A stretch of DNA of 64,000 bases from Sphingomonadaceae bacterium 3R27C6. GTDB taxonomy: Bacteria > Pseudomonadota > Alphaproteobacteria > Sphingomonadales > Sphingomonadaceae. The notes beneath the pieces are model-generated. The model was not told where the DNA came from and ran no database searches. It worked only from the letters and a program-made list of their open reading frames with translations. This document shows positions 26,047 to 34,322 of the stretch, piece after piece; position 1 is the stretch's first letter, and each line of letters starts with the position of its first letter. A program made the position numbers and the translations under genes. The DNA lies in contig SCNS01000004.1 of the NCBI GenBank assembly GCA_005503215.1, positions 1 to 64,000 on the forward strand, read 5' to 3'.

Positions 26047-26191
26047 TAGCGGACAACCTCACGGAGCGCTTTGGGCGCATTCTACCACCGATCAATCGGC
26101 CTTCTTCTTAGCCTGTAGGCAATACTTGCCGAGGCGTGCGCCAAAGCGGAGCCGCTCGCCTCCGGTAGACTCGGGCAAATCGCCCCAACGT

Positions 26192-26362
26192 TCAAATAGC
26201 CACTTCCAGCGAATTATAATACTGGTGTCTCCGGGAACCCGGGACCACCTTTATTATAGCCCGGCCGGTGTCGGGTTGCAGGTTGTCATTTACGAAGTCG
26301 AGAATGCCGATGAGCGACCCATGACGGTGGCGTGGACCTCGCCGCGCTTTGCGCCGGAATGC
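26192..26362 (-). pseudogene. 3'-end remnant of a second serine recombinase, with unsplit attachment site
   Basis: The minus strand reads ILDFVNDN, then IIKVVPGSRRHQYYNSLEVAI and stop (TGA 26194-26192), parallel to ILDFANDN and ITSVAPGSRE of the recombinase ending at 100. A frameshift separates an upstream matching piece (GAKRGEVHATVMG, compare GAKRGEVHATLHG). Only about the last 50 codons remain. The junction equivalent (aa at 26236-26237) is uninterrupted here, so this copy shows the natural C-terminal tail of the family. Confidence 0.8.
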
Positions 26363-26656
26363 GCCCTGCAACGACCATATTTGCCACGCGGACGTCGTTG
26401 GAATCGATCTCGGCTATGGTGGGGCAAGCGTGCATGGCATTCGCACACGAGCAACCGAATACAGCGGCTAGCAACAGGCGAAATGCTGGTCCTGACGTGA
26501 CCCCTGTCTTTCATCCAGCTGCAACCAGAGACCGAGGGGTGTTGTCGCGCATAAGCGCAGGTGAAGCAACGGGCGGGGCTAGGCTGCTGAACCGTCTTCG
26601 GGGCGCTGCACTGCAATTCGGCCTACGGACGGGCATTTGGTCAACCACGGTGCGTC

Positions 26657-26687
26657 GAGGGCGGGAGCGCAAGGCACTCCCGCCCTC
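26657..26687 (-). terminator. Hairpin after the siderophore receptor gene
   Basis: A perfect 11-bp stem (gagggcgggag/ctcccgccctc, 9-base loop) lies 12 bases past the receptor stop on the minus strand. There is no T-tract, so it may be a Rho-independent terminator of reduced strength or an mRNA 3'-end stabiliser. Confidence 0.5.
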
Positions 26688-26698
26688 TCGGCTTGCCG

Positions 26699-28774
26699 TC
26701 AGAACTTCACGCGAGCGGTAAAGCGCGCGTTGATCGGCGCGCCGGGCGTGATGTTATTGTTGTTGTGCGCGTCGGAGAAGTAGCTCTCGTCGAGCAAATT
26801 CTCGACGTTGACCTGGAACTCGATCCGCTCGTTCGCCTTGAAGAACAGCGCGGCGTCCACGCGGGTAAAGGCGGGCAAGCGGGTGGTCGTTGCCGATGTC
26901 CGGATTGCCGCGAACTGGCTCGACTGATGGATCACGCCGATACCCGCGCCAACGCTGCTGTTGAAGTCATAGCGATTCCACAAGGCGAACTGGTGCTTCG
27001 GCACCTGCGCCAGCCGCACGAAACCGTTCCCGCGAAGCTGCGCATCCTGATAGGTATAGCCACCGCTCACTTGCCAATTGGGCGTGATCCGGCCGGTCAA
27101 CGCCAGTTCGACGCCTTTGGTCCGCGTCTCGCCGACGTTGATCGTCGCGGTGACGTTGTTCGGATCGGGAGTCGTCGCATTGGTCCGATCGAGCTGGAAC
27201 AGCGCGAGCGTGACATTGAGATCGGGCCGGATGTCCCACTTGGCGCCGACCTCATAATTGGTGAACCTTTCGGGTGCGAGATTCTGCTGCGTCGCCGACA
27301 TCGTCAGGAACTGGTCGCCCGAGCGCGGCAGGAAGGACCGGCTGTAGCTGCCATAGACCGAGATATTGTCACGTGGCTTCAGGATCAGACCGACGCGCGG
27401 GGAAACCTTCTCGTCAGTGCGCGCGAAGGGTCGCGGCGTGCCGACCAGATCGGTGCCCTTGATCTCGAACCGGTCGTAGCGAAGGCCGACCACCAGATCG
27501 ACATGCGCTCCAAAGCTGATCTGGTCCTGTGCATAGGCCGAGAAGAACTGCACGTCGGACTCGGTGTTCCGGGCGAGCGCGCCAAAGGTGACCGTCGGAT
27601 AGACGATATTGGCGAGGTTGAGCGTGCTGCTCGATAGCGTTCCGTTCCGGCGCTGGTTGGTGGAATCCTGATCGCCATATTCGAGGCCGAGCAGGATCTT
27701 GTTGCCGATCGATCCGAAGTTCACGTCCCACACCAGATTGCTCTGCGCGATGAAGTTCTGCCGCGTCGTCGGATCGGTATAGCTGGACAGTGCGACGGTG
27801 CCCGTCTGGCCGGTGGCGGCGCCATTGGCGAAAACATTGGTGTAATATTTGTCATAGTCGCCATAGAGCAGTGTGGTCGACCAGTTCAGGTTTTCCGCGA
27901 GTTCGCCATCGAGCCGCGCCTTGACGATATGCGCCTCGAGTCCAGCGCGATTGACACCCGGGACGCCAATGAATGTGTCCCGATAGCCGGTGATCGGGCG
28001 GTTCGGCTGGCCCGCCGCAGTGGCGATCGAAGGTACACCGCGGTCGGTGACGCGATCGTCGTTCACATATTCGTACGAGAGGCCGAGCTGCCACTGCCCT
28101 AGGTTGACCGCGAAATAGGGATTGATCGCATAGCGCTCGCCCTCGAAGAAATCGCGGTGATTGTCGAGGCTCTCATAATTGGCGTTGAGGCGGAAAGCGG
28201 CATTGCCGCTGATCGGCGCATTGATGTCCGCCGTCACGTCCCACGCGCCGAAGGTGTTGACGCTCGCCGAGCCGCCGATCGCCAGCGCCTCTGCGGAAGG
28301 CGTCTTCTGCACGCGATTGATGATGCCGCCGCTGCCGCCGCGGCCGAAAATCAGCGCGAAGGGGCCCTTGAGGACCTCGATGCGCTCGATGTTGTACAGG
28401 CCGCGATAATATTGCACGTCGTCGCGCACGCCATCGAGGAAGAAGTCGGCGGTCGTATTCTGGCCGCGCAGGGTAATCTGGTCGCGGTTTCCTTCACCCT
28501 GGCCGATGGTGGTTCCCGGCACGTAGCGCAGGACGTCGGCGATGCTGTGCTGTGCCTGATCGTCCAGCCGCTCGCGCGTTACCACCGAGATGGTCTGCGG
28601 CACGTCGATGAGCGGCGTGTCGGTCTTGGTCGCAGTGACGGAGTTTTCCGCGAAATAGCCGTCGGCTTTGCCGGTGACGATGATCGTGCGGCTGTCGTCC
28701 GATTCGGCTTCGGCCGCCGTCGCGGCGGTTGGAAACGCAAGCAAGGCAGCCGACAATAGCAATTTGGATTTCAT
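26699..28774 (-). CDS. TonB-dependent siderophore receptor (catecholate/Fiu-like)
   Basis: This 691-aa receptor has a signal peptide cleaved near AATAAEA (about residue 21). The TonB-box region is RTIIVTGKADGYFAENSVTATKTDTPLIDVPQTISVV (in parts), the hallmark of siderophore receptors. The plug carries ITLRGQNTTADFFLDGVRDDVQYYRGLYNIERIEVLKGP (in parts). The barrel ends INARFTARVKF with terminal Phe. Length and motifs are those of the FhuA/Fiu/FoxA group; the exact siderophore is not predictable. A Fur-like box lies 42-63 bases upstream. It is the only intact gene between the 26.2 kb recombinase remnant and the right junction. Confidence 0.93.
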   Translation of the reverse strand: MKSKLLLSAALLAFPTAATAAEAESDDSRTIIVTGKADGYFAENSVTATKTDTPLIDVPQTISVVTRERLDDQAQHSIADVLRYVPGTTIGQGEGNRDQITLRGQNTTADFFLDGVRDDVQYYRGLYNIERIEVLKGPFALIFGRGGSGGIINRVQKTPSAEALAIGGSASVNTFGAWDVTADINAPISGNAAFRLNANYESLDNHRDFFEGERYAINPYFAVNLGQWQLGLSYEYVNDDRVTDRGVPSIATAAGQPNRPITGYRDTFIGVPGVNRAGLEAHIVKARLDGELAENLNWSTTLLYGDYDKYYTNVFANGAATGQTGTVALSSYTDPTTRQNFIAQSNLVWDVNFGSIGNKILLGLEYGDQDSTNQRRNGTLSSSTLNLANIVYPTVTFGALARNTESDVQFFSAYAQDQISFGAHVDLVVGLRYDRFEIKGTDLVGTPRPFARTDEKVSPRVGLILKPRDNISVYGSYSRSFLPRSGDQFLTMSATQQNLAPERFTNYEVGAKWDIRPDLNVTLALFQLDRTNATTPDPNNVTATINVGETRTKGVELALTGRITPNWQVSGGYTYQDAQLRGNGFVRLAQVPKHQFALWNRYDFNSSVGAGIGVIHQSSQFAAIRTSATTTRLPAFTRVDAALFFKANERIEFQVNVENLLDESYFSDAHNNNNITPGAPINARFTARVKF

Positions 28775-28815
28775 GAAATTCCCCCTGAGAGCAGCGATGA
28801 TCGCGGGCCCCTACA

Positions 28816-28837
28816 GATAATGCGATTGATTTGCAAT
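28816..28837 (-). promoter_or_regulatory. Putative Fur box upstream of the siderophore receptor
   Basis: On the minus strand the sequence reads attgcaaatcaatcgcatta with tc following. It is close to the proteobacterial Fur-type operator (ttgcaaatcattcgcatt). It lies 42 bases before the receptor start, where iron-dependent repression would be expected. The match is by eye. Confidence 0.6.
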
Positions 28838-29159
28838 ATTAAGCAGCAGTGAGGAAAATGTGGTGCGCTGATGGCTAAAAAAGGCGGCGGCGGACTACCC
28901 CGATCGTCATCGTCCAGGGGCAGGATTTCACGCTTTCATGATGGTAGAGGCTCCTAGGGGGCATCCCCTCACCGCGCTTCTGCTCGAGGAGATAGCCCCA
29001 GACTGCGACCGGCGAGCCGACGACGCTCTGACGTGCTCTCGGACATTTCGGCGAACTTCCCGTCAACAATTATCGACGTCGGCTTTCAAACGCTTGCAGG
29101 GTAAGTCAGAAAGGCAAGGATCAAGCGAAGGCAGCCGATCCTCCGGTCGGCGGGAGTGC
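28838..29159. other. Non-coding stretch left of the right junction
   Basis: About 320 bases lie between the receptor promoter and the recombinase tail. A 64-codon minus-strand frame (28875-29069) includes VVGSPVAVWGYLLEQKRGEG but has no recognisable domain. From 29120 to 29160 the sequence resembles the flank left of the 26.2 kb recombinase remnant (agccg-tc-cctccggt pattern), so it is probably the true 3' flank of the recombinase gene. Confidence 0.4.
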
Positions 29160-29205
29160 TCAAATGGCTACTTCCAGGGAGTTATAACATAAGTGTCCCC
29201 GCGAA
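29160..29205 (-). pseudogene. Displaced C-terminal tail of the serine recombinase (part of attR)
   Basis: Reading the minus strand in the frame of the recombinase at 100-1731 gives SRGHLCYNSLEVAI and stop (TGA 29162-29160). The second recombinase copy at 26.2 kb ends SRRHQYYNSLEVAI, so this is the same tail detached from its gene. Of the 11 residues after the shared SR-G/R, 9 are identical between the two copies. It implies the integration site lies inside the recombinase 3' end. Confidence 0.8.
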
Positions 29206-29218
29206 CGCGGGAATGACG
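29198..29218. other. Right attachment junction (attR-like)
   Basis: Element sequence (recombinase tail) ends at the shared ccgcgaac. From 29206 the sequence is cgcgggaatgacg, the exact reverse complement of the arm at 98-110. Joining the two arms across the central aa would restore a perfect 28-bp palindrome of the kind found repeatedly elsewhere in this chromosome. bioF starts 15 bases further right. Confidence 0.72.
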
Positions 29219-29232
29219 AAGGATAGGACAGA

Positions 29233-30369
29233 ATGACCAACTCTCCCTTCATCGCCCATCACGCCGATCTCGCGGCGCTCGCGCATGACAGCCGCCGCCG
29301 CACCCTCGCGCCGCGCGCCGGCCGCGATTTCGCCTCGAACGACTATCTCGGCCTCGCGGACTCCGAGGCGCTGCGCGATGCCCTCGCCGCCGGCATCGAG
29401 CGCGGCCTTCCCGCGGGCTCGGGCGGCTCGCGCCTGCTCCGCGGCAATCATGCCGAGCATGAAGCGCTCGAAGCGCATGCCGCGCGCCACTATGGCAGCG
29501 AGGCCGCGCTCTTCTTCCCGACCGGTTTCGCCGCCAACGCCGCGCTGTTCGCGGCGCTGCCCCAGCGCGGCGACCTCGTCGTCCACGACGAGCTGATCCA
29601 CGCGAGCGCGCACGACGGGATGAAGCTCGGCCGCGCAGGGCACGTCGCCGCCGCGCACAACGACGCACAGGCGTTTGAAGACATCATCGCGCGCTGGCGC
29701 GCCGGCGGCGGCGCCGGAACACCGTGGATCGCGGTCGAAAGCCTCTACAGCATGGACGGCGACCGCGCCCCGCTCGCCGATCTCGCCGCGGTCGCCGACC
29801 GCCACGACGCGGTGCTCGTCGTCGACGAAGCCCACGCGACGGGCGTGTTCGGCCCCGGCGGCGCCGGCCTCGCGCACGGCCTGCCGCGCCGCGACAACCT
29901 CATCACCCTCCACACCTGCGGCAAGGCGCTGGGCGCCGAGGGCGCCCTGCTCTGCGCCCCTGCGATCGCCACCGACTTCCTCGTCAACCGCGGCCGCCCC
30001 TTCATCTTCTCGACCGCCCCCTCGCCGCTGATGGCGTGGCTCGTGCGTCAGGCGATCGAGATCGTCGCGAACGAGCCCGAACGCCAGGCACGCCTCCACA
30101 GCCTCGTCCGCCACGCCGCCGAGCGCCTCGTGCCGCTCGGCATCCCCGCCAGCGGCACGCAAATCCTGCCCGTGATCATCGGCGACAACGACCGCACGAT
30201 GCGCATCGCGGGAAGCCTGCGTGACGCCGGCTTCGACATTCGCGGCATCCGCCCGCCGACGGTGGCGCAGGGAACCGCCCGCCTCCGCGTCGCCATCACG
30301 CTCAATGTTGACGAAGGCAACATCGACGATATGGCCGACGCGCTCGCCGAAGCGATGGCCGCGGCATGA
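29233..30369 (+). CDS. bioF: 8-amino-7-oxononanoate synthase
   Basis: BioF is a PLP enzyme that condenses pimeloyl-ACP/CoA with L-alanine in biotin synthesis. It is 378 aa, normal length. Recognised segments are FASNDYLGLAD (33-43), GSGGSRLLRGNHAEHEALE (62-80), VVDEAHATGVFGPGG (196-210) and the Schiff-base lysine in HTCGKALGAEG (Lys231). The start at 29233 follows aggataggacaga. The next gene, bioD, overlaps its end (ATGA). The right junction of the mobile element lies only 15 bases upstream of the start, so the original promoter has probably been separated from the gene. Confidence 0.96.
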   Translation: MTNSPFIAHHADLAALAHDSRRRTLAPRAGRDFASNDYLGLADSEALRDALAAGIERGLPAGSGGSRLLRGNHAEHEALEAHAARHYGSEAALFFPTGFAANAALFAALPQRGDLVVHDELIHASAHDGMKLGRAGHVAAAHNDAQAFEDIIARWRAGGGAGTPWIAVESLYSMDGDRAPLADLAAVADRHDAVLVVDEAHATGVFGPGGAGLAHGLPRRDNLITLHTCGKALGAEGALLCAPAIATDFLVNRGRPFIFSTAPSPLMAWLVRQAIEIVANEPERQARLHSLVRHAAERLVPLGIPASGTQILPVIIGDNDRTMRIAGSLRDAGFDIRGIRPPTVAQGTARLRVAITLNVDEGNIDDMADALAEAMAAA

Positions 30370-30974
30370 CCCGCTTCGTCGTCACCGGCACCGACACCGG
30401 CATCGGAAAAACCATCTTTTCTGCGGGCTTGGCGCAGGCGACCGGCACGCCCTACTGGAAACCGATCCAGTCGGGGCTCGAAGAGGAGACCGATAGCGAG
30501 GTCGTCGCACGCCTCGCGGGCGTGCCGATCCGGCCCGAGGCCTACCGCCTGATCACCCCCGCCTCGCCGCATCTCGCCGCCGAAATTGACGTCGTTAACA
30601 TCGACATTGAAACGCTGACCCCGCCCCCCGGCGACCTCATCGTCGAAGGCGCCGGCGGCGCGCTCGTGCCTGTCACGCGCACGACGCTCTACGCCGACCT
30701 GTTCGCGAAATGGCAGATCCCCGTCATCGTCTGCGCGCGCACCGCGCTCGGCACGATCAACCACAGCCTGCTGACGATCGAGGCTTTGCGCACGCGCGGC
30801 GTCCCGATCCACGGCCTCGCCTTCCTCGGCCACGCGGTCGAGGATAGCGAGGCGATCATATCCGAGATTTCAGGAGTCCGCCGCTTGGGCAGGTTACCGA
30901 TCATCGATCCACTGAACAGCGAAACACTGGCAGACGCGTTCAAGGCGAACTTCAACATAGCAGATTTCCGCTAG
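30366..30974 (+). CDS. bioD: Dethiobiotin synthetase
   Basis: BioD is an ATP-dependent carboxylase that closes the ureido ring of dethiobiotin. It is 202 aa. The P-loop GTDTGIGKT lies at residues 7-15, the KPIQSGLEEETDS segment at about 35-47 and the EGAGGALVPV motif at about 97-106. It is coupled to bioF by a 4-base overlap. A pair of inverted chromosomal palindromes (30981-31064) separates it from bioA. Confidence 0.95.
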   Translation: MTRFVVTGTDTGIGKTIFSAGLAQATGTPYWKPIQSGLEEETDSEVVARLAGVPIRPEAYRLITPASPHLAAEIDVVNIDIETLTPPPGDLIVEGAGGALVPVTRTTLYADLFAKWQIPVIVCARTALGTINHSLLTIEALRTRGVPIHGLAFLGHAVEDSEAIISEISGVRRLGRLPIIDPLNSETLADAFKANFNIADFR

Positions 30975-30980
30975 CCAATT

Positions 30981-31064
30981 CGTCACCCCCGCGAAGGCGG
31001 GGGTCCCGCTTTTTCTTTGCATCGTCCGCGTCTAAGCGGGATTCCCGCCTTCGCGGGAATGACG
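30981..31064. repeat. Paired palindromic intergenic repeats (REP-like)
   Basis: Two palindromes of the local family face each other: cgtcacccccgcgaaggcgg (30981-31000 and on to 31004) and attcccgccttcgcgggaat (31041-31060, then gacg). They lie between bioD and bioA inside the operon. The same family forms the two half-sites at 98-112 and 29204-29218. Confidence 0.8.
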
Positions 31065-31082
31065 AAAGAGAATGGTTCCCAT

Positions 31083-32330
31083 ATGACCTCCCCCATCTGG
31101 CACCCTTTCACCCAACACGGTCTCGGCGACCCCATTCCGCTGATTTCGCACGCCAAGGACGCCAAACTCTACACCGCCGATGGCCAAAGCTGGATCGACG
31201 CCATCTCCTCTTGGTGGGTCACCACCCACGGCCACGCGCACCCGCGCATCATGGCCGCGATCCGCGCCCAGACCGAAAAGCTCGACCAGCTTATCTTCGC
31301 GGGCTGGACGCACGAGCCCGCCGAAACCCTCGCCGCCGAGCTGGTCCGCATCACCCCCGATCCGCTCACGCGCGTCTTCTTCTCGGACTCGGGGTCGACC
31401 AGCGTCGAGGTCGCGCTCAAGATGGCGCTCGGCTACTGGTATAACATCGGCGAGCCGCGCAGCCGCATCCTCGTCCTCGAGCACAGCTATCATGGCGACA
31501 CGATCGGCACGATGTCGGTCGGCGAGCGCGGCGTCTACAACCGCGCGTGGCAGCCTTTGCTGTTCGACGTCGACACCATCCCCTTCCCCCACGAAGGGCT
31601 CGAACAGAGGGCGCTCGACGCGCTCGAAGCCGCCTGCGCCCAGAAGCCTGCCGCCTTCATCGTCGAACCGCTGATCCTCGGCGCCGGCGGCATGCTGATC
31701 TACCCCGCGTGGGTACTCGCCGAGATGCGCGCGATCTGCGCGCGTCACGGCGTGCTCTTCATCGCCGACGAGGTGATGACCGGCTGGGGCCGCACCGGCA
31801 CGCGCTTCGCGTGCGATCAGGCGGGCGTGATCCCCGACATCGTCTGCCTGTCGAAGGGCCTGACCGGCGGAAGCCTGCCGCTCGCGGTCACCCTCTGCAT
31901 CGAACCGATCTTCGAGGCGCATTATTCGACCGACCGCGCCAAAACCTTCTATCATTCGAGCAGCTACACCGCGAACCCGATCGCCTGCGCCGCCGCGAAC
32001 GCGAACCTCGCAATCTGGCGCGACGAGCCCGTCCAGCAGCGCATCGACACGCTCGCCGACGCGCAGGCCGCGCATCTCTCGCTGCTCAGCCACGACCCGC
32101 GCGCCCAAAACCCGCGCCGCCTCGGCACGATCGCCGCGCTCGACATCGTCGTCCCCGACGCGGGCTATCTCTCGAACCTCGCCCCGCGCCTCATCGCTTT
32201 CTATCGCGACCACGGCGTCCTCCTCCGCCCGCTCGGCAACACGCTCTACGTGATGCCGCCCTATTGCATCACCGCGGACGAGCTGGCTGAGGTATGGGGT
32301 GCGATCAGCGCCTCGCTCGGCACCATATAG
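31083..32330 (+). CDS. bioA: Adenosylmethionine-8-amino-7-oxononanoate aminotransferase
   Basis: BioA uses S-adenosylmethionine as amino donor to make 7,8-diaminopelargonate. It is 415 aa from the start at MTSPIWHPFTQHG, chosen because the longer frame would translate the palindromic repeat. Key features are the N-terminal IWHPFTQ motif, WWVTTHGHAHPRI, FFSDSGSTSVEVALKMAL, YHGDTIGTMSVG, FIADEVMTGWGRTG and the PLP lysine in CLSKGLTGG (Lys258). With bioF and bioD it forms the biotin operon; bioB is not in the window. Confidence 0.95.
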   Translation: MTSPIWHPFTQHGLGDPIPLISHAKDAKLYTADGQSWIDAISSWWVTTHGHAHPRIMAAIRAQTEKLDQLIFAGWTHEPAETLAAELVRITPDPLTRVFFSDSGSTSVEVALKMALGYWYNIGEPRSRILVLEHSYHGDTIGTMSVGERGVYNRAWQPLLFDVDTIPFPHEGLEQRALDALEAACAQKPAAFIVEPLILGAGGMLIYPAWVLAEMRAICARHGVLFIADEVMTGWGRTGTRFACDQAGVIPDIVCLSKGLTGGSLPLAVTLCIEPIFEAHYSTDRAKTFYHSSSYTANPIACAAANANLAIWRDEPVQQRIDTLADAQAAHLSLLSHDPRAQNPRRLGTIAALDIVVPDAGYLSNLAPRLIAFYRDHGVLLRPLGNTLYVMPPYCITADELAEVWGAISASLGTI

Positions 32331-32581
32331 GGCTGGCGGGAAACGACCGATCCAAGTCATTCGACATTGGGCGGGTGCCGGTCCGCTACCGCCAGACGCG
32401 GACGTCGAAGCGCCGCTGTCAAAGCCAATCGCATCCGGCTCCTTGAGGCCTTGTGCAGAATGCTTTGAAGGTTTCCGCCCGACGCTATACGGGCACCGGA
32501 TTGGTTGCTTCCATCGCCTCGCGCCCGGCTTCCGCGCCCAGCCGTTGGTATAGAGGCAGATCGCCAGGATACTGAATTACA

Positions 32582-33412
32582 ATGAATTATCGCCATAGCT
32601 TTCATGCTGGAAACAGCGCCGATGTCGTAAAGCACAGCTTGCTGATCGCCCTCGTGCGGGCGTTGCAGCTCAAAGAGAGCGCGCTCACCCTGATCGACAC
32701 CCATGCCGGGTGCGGGCTGTACGACCTTGGCGGCGATGAGGCGCAACGCACCGGTGAGGCTACGCAAGGCGTGGTGCGCGCCTTTGCCGACACGAACCCC
32801 TTGCTGGACGACTATCGCGCCGCCGTGCAGGCGGTGAATGCCGGGGAAGAGCCGCGCCTCTACCCCGGATCGCCGCGCTTCTTGGCGCAGCTTCTGCGTC
32901 CGCAGGATTTTCTGATCCTGAACGAGAAACATCCCGACGACGCCTATGCCCTGCGCGGCGCGATGCGCGACACATCCGCCGCCGTGCATCAGCGCGACGC
33001 CTACGAGCTTTGGCTGGCGATGCTGCCGCCCCGCACCGCGCGCGGCGTAGTGGTCGTCGACCCGCCGTACGAGCAGACCGATGAACGCGCACAGATTACC
33101 GCCACCCTCGCCGCCGCGCGCCGCAAATGGGCGCATGGCGTGACGGTGGTCTGGTATCCGCTGAAAGACCGCGCCACGCATGTGCGGTGGAAGGCGCAGC
33201 TACGTAAGCTCGGCATCCCGAAGTTTCTGGTGGTGGAGCATTGGTTGTACGATAGCGATCAGCCCGACATCTATAACGGCGCGGGCCTTTTTATCGTCAA
33301 CCCGCCCTACGCCTTCACGCAGGCGCTACCGCCTCTGCTGGAAGCCCTGCGCGCCGCGCTGGCGCCGGAGGGGCATAGGGGCAAGATCACAGCCGATTGG
33401 TTGGGCGATTAA
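32582..33412 (+). CDS. rlmJ: 23S rRNA (adenine(2030)-N(6))-methyltransferase
   Basis: RlmJ methylates A2030 of 23S rRNA. It is 276 aa and begins MNYRHSFHAGNSADVVKHS, the family N terminus. The SAM-binding motif is DTHAGCGLYDL (about 39-49) and the catalytic DPPY sits in VVVDPPYEQTDE (about 157-168). The gene is monocistronic, with 250 bases to the bioA stop in which I see no gene. Confidence 0.95.
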   Translation: MNYRHSFHAGNSADVVKHSLLIALVRALQLKESALTLIDTHAGCGLYDLGGDEAQRTGEATQGVVRAFADTNPLLDDYRAAVQAVNAGEEPRLYPGSPRFLAQLLRPQDFLILNEKHPDDAYALRGAMRDTSAAVHQRDAYELWLAMLPPRTARGVVVVDPPYEQTDERAQITATLAAARRKWAHGVTVVWYPLKDRATHVRWKAQLRKLGIPKFLVVEHWLYDSDQPDIYNGAGLFIVNPPYAFTQALPPLLEALRAALAPEGHRGKITADWLGD

Positions 33413-33697
33413 GATAAACCCTCATCTTCCCCTCCTCCCAAAGGAGGAATTGCCGCGCTTCAGCTTGTAACCAAGTTCGGCGTTGCAAAGGCCCACCCCG
33501 CTGCGACGAACTAGCGGAACGGGGTCTGGTTTTCCATTTTCCAGTCACCATCTGAGTAACATCGGCCCCGCGCCGGGCCGCCGCATTCCCGTTCCCGCCG
33601 AAAGCGCAATGGGTTACGCCGGACGAGTTCGGCTTAGGTTCATCTCCGCACGCCAATCTGCGCCGCGGGGATATGGGGTCTGGGAACGCGATCGATA

Positions 33698-34111
33698 ATG
33701 AAGAAAACAGCCGGCCTCCTCCTCCCCCTCTTCGCGGCACTCGTCTTCGCCGCGCCCGCACTGGCGCAGAATGACAGCTCGCTCGCGCAATCGGGTGAGC
33801 CGCCGCAGCGCACCTCGGTCCTCTATACCTATGGCGACGAACCCTGCCCCGAACCCAAAGGCGACGAGATCGTCGTCTGCGCGCAGCAGCCCGAGACCGA
33901 ACGCTACCGCGTGCCCAAGGAACTGCGCGAGGAGCTGAAGGAAGATGTTCCCGCCGGCGGCGGCAGCTGGGCCTCGGCCGTCGACGGCTATACCAATGGC
34001 GCCGCGGCAGCGAGCCGCCCGAACAGCTGCTCGCCCGTCGGCAGCTACGGTTTCACCGGCTGCGCCGCCGCGGCGATACGCGAATGGTTCGAGGCACGCC
34101 GCGCGCCCTAG
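33698..34111 (+). CDS. Secreted hypothetical protein
   Basis: This 137-aa protein has a clear Sec signal peptide (MKKTAGLLLPLFAALVFAAPALAQ, in parts; cleavage after about residue 24). The mature part has a cysteine-pair segment CPEPKGDEIVVCAQ and an RVPKELREEL helix. I know this pattern as a conserved sphingomonad envelope family without assigned function. A second cysteine pair follows near the C terminus (NSCSPVGSYGFTGCA). It appears monocistronic. Confidence 0.8.
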   Translation: MKKTAGLLLPLFAALVFAAPALAQNDSSLAQSGEPPQRTSVLYTYGDEPCPEPKGDEIVVCAQQPETERYRVPKELREELKEDVPAGGGSWASAVDGYTNGAAAASRPNSCSPVGSYGFTGCAAAAIREWFEARRAP

Positions 34112-34322
34112 GGTCAGGACCTAACCCTCCACTCGTCGCATATACCCCGGACAGGGTATGACACCCGCGACAGATCGATGATACCCGCCGCGGATCAACG
34201 GCTTGCCTCGGCCTGCCGGTGGATGATGGAGGGCACGGCGTTGCACGGCAACGACGGCGCCCAGCCTGAGGGGGGATATCGGCGGCTCGCGACCCGCCGC
34301 CGGTATCTTCCGGTCCGTTCCT

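Larger units (their letters stand above)
26047..26698. other. Degenerate intergenic region with recombinase remnant
   Basis: No intact gene is seen. Besides the recombinase 3' end at 26192-26362, the minus strand downstream of its stop keeps a short readable tail near 26095-26225 (RWKWLFERWGDLPEST ... then stop). The stretch from 26390 to 26640 contains a possible IS end (gacaggggtcacgtca type on the minus strand, near 26500-26520), which I could not assign. It looks like a graveyard of mobile DNA between two cargo modules. Confidence 0.45.

Noticed and set aside
26332..26721. 129-codon plus-strand frame over the recombinase remnant
   Set aside because: It reads through a degraded region and ends in the receptor gene; it has no domain.
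28875..29069. 64-codon minus-strand frame near the right junction
   Set aside because: No recognisable family; the surrounding DNA is degraded.
29182..29192. ttataacataa upstream of bioF as a possible BioR operator
   Set aside because: It has one base too many for the BioR palindrome and lies within the displaced recombinase tail, where the codons explain it.
33483..33698. Short frame between rlmJ and the secreted protein gene
   Set aside because: Arg/Pro-rich shadow-type composition and no homologous pattern.
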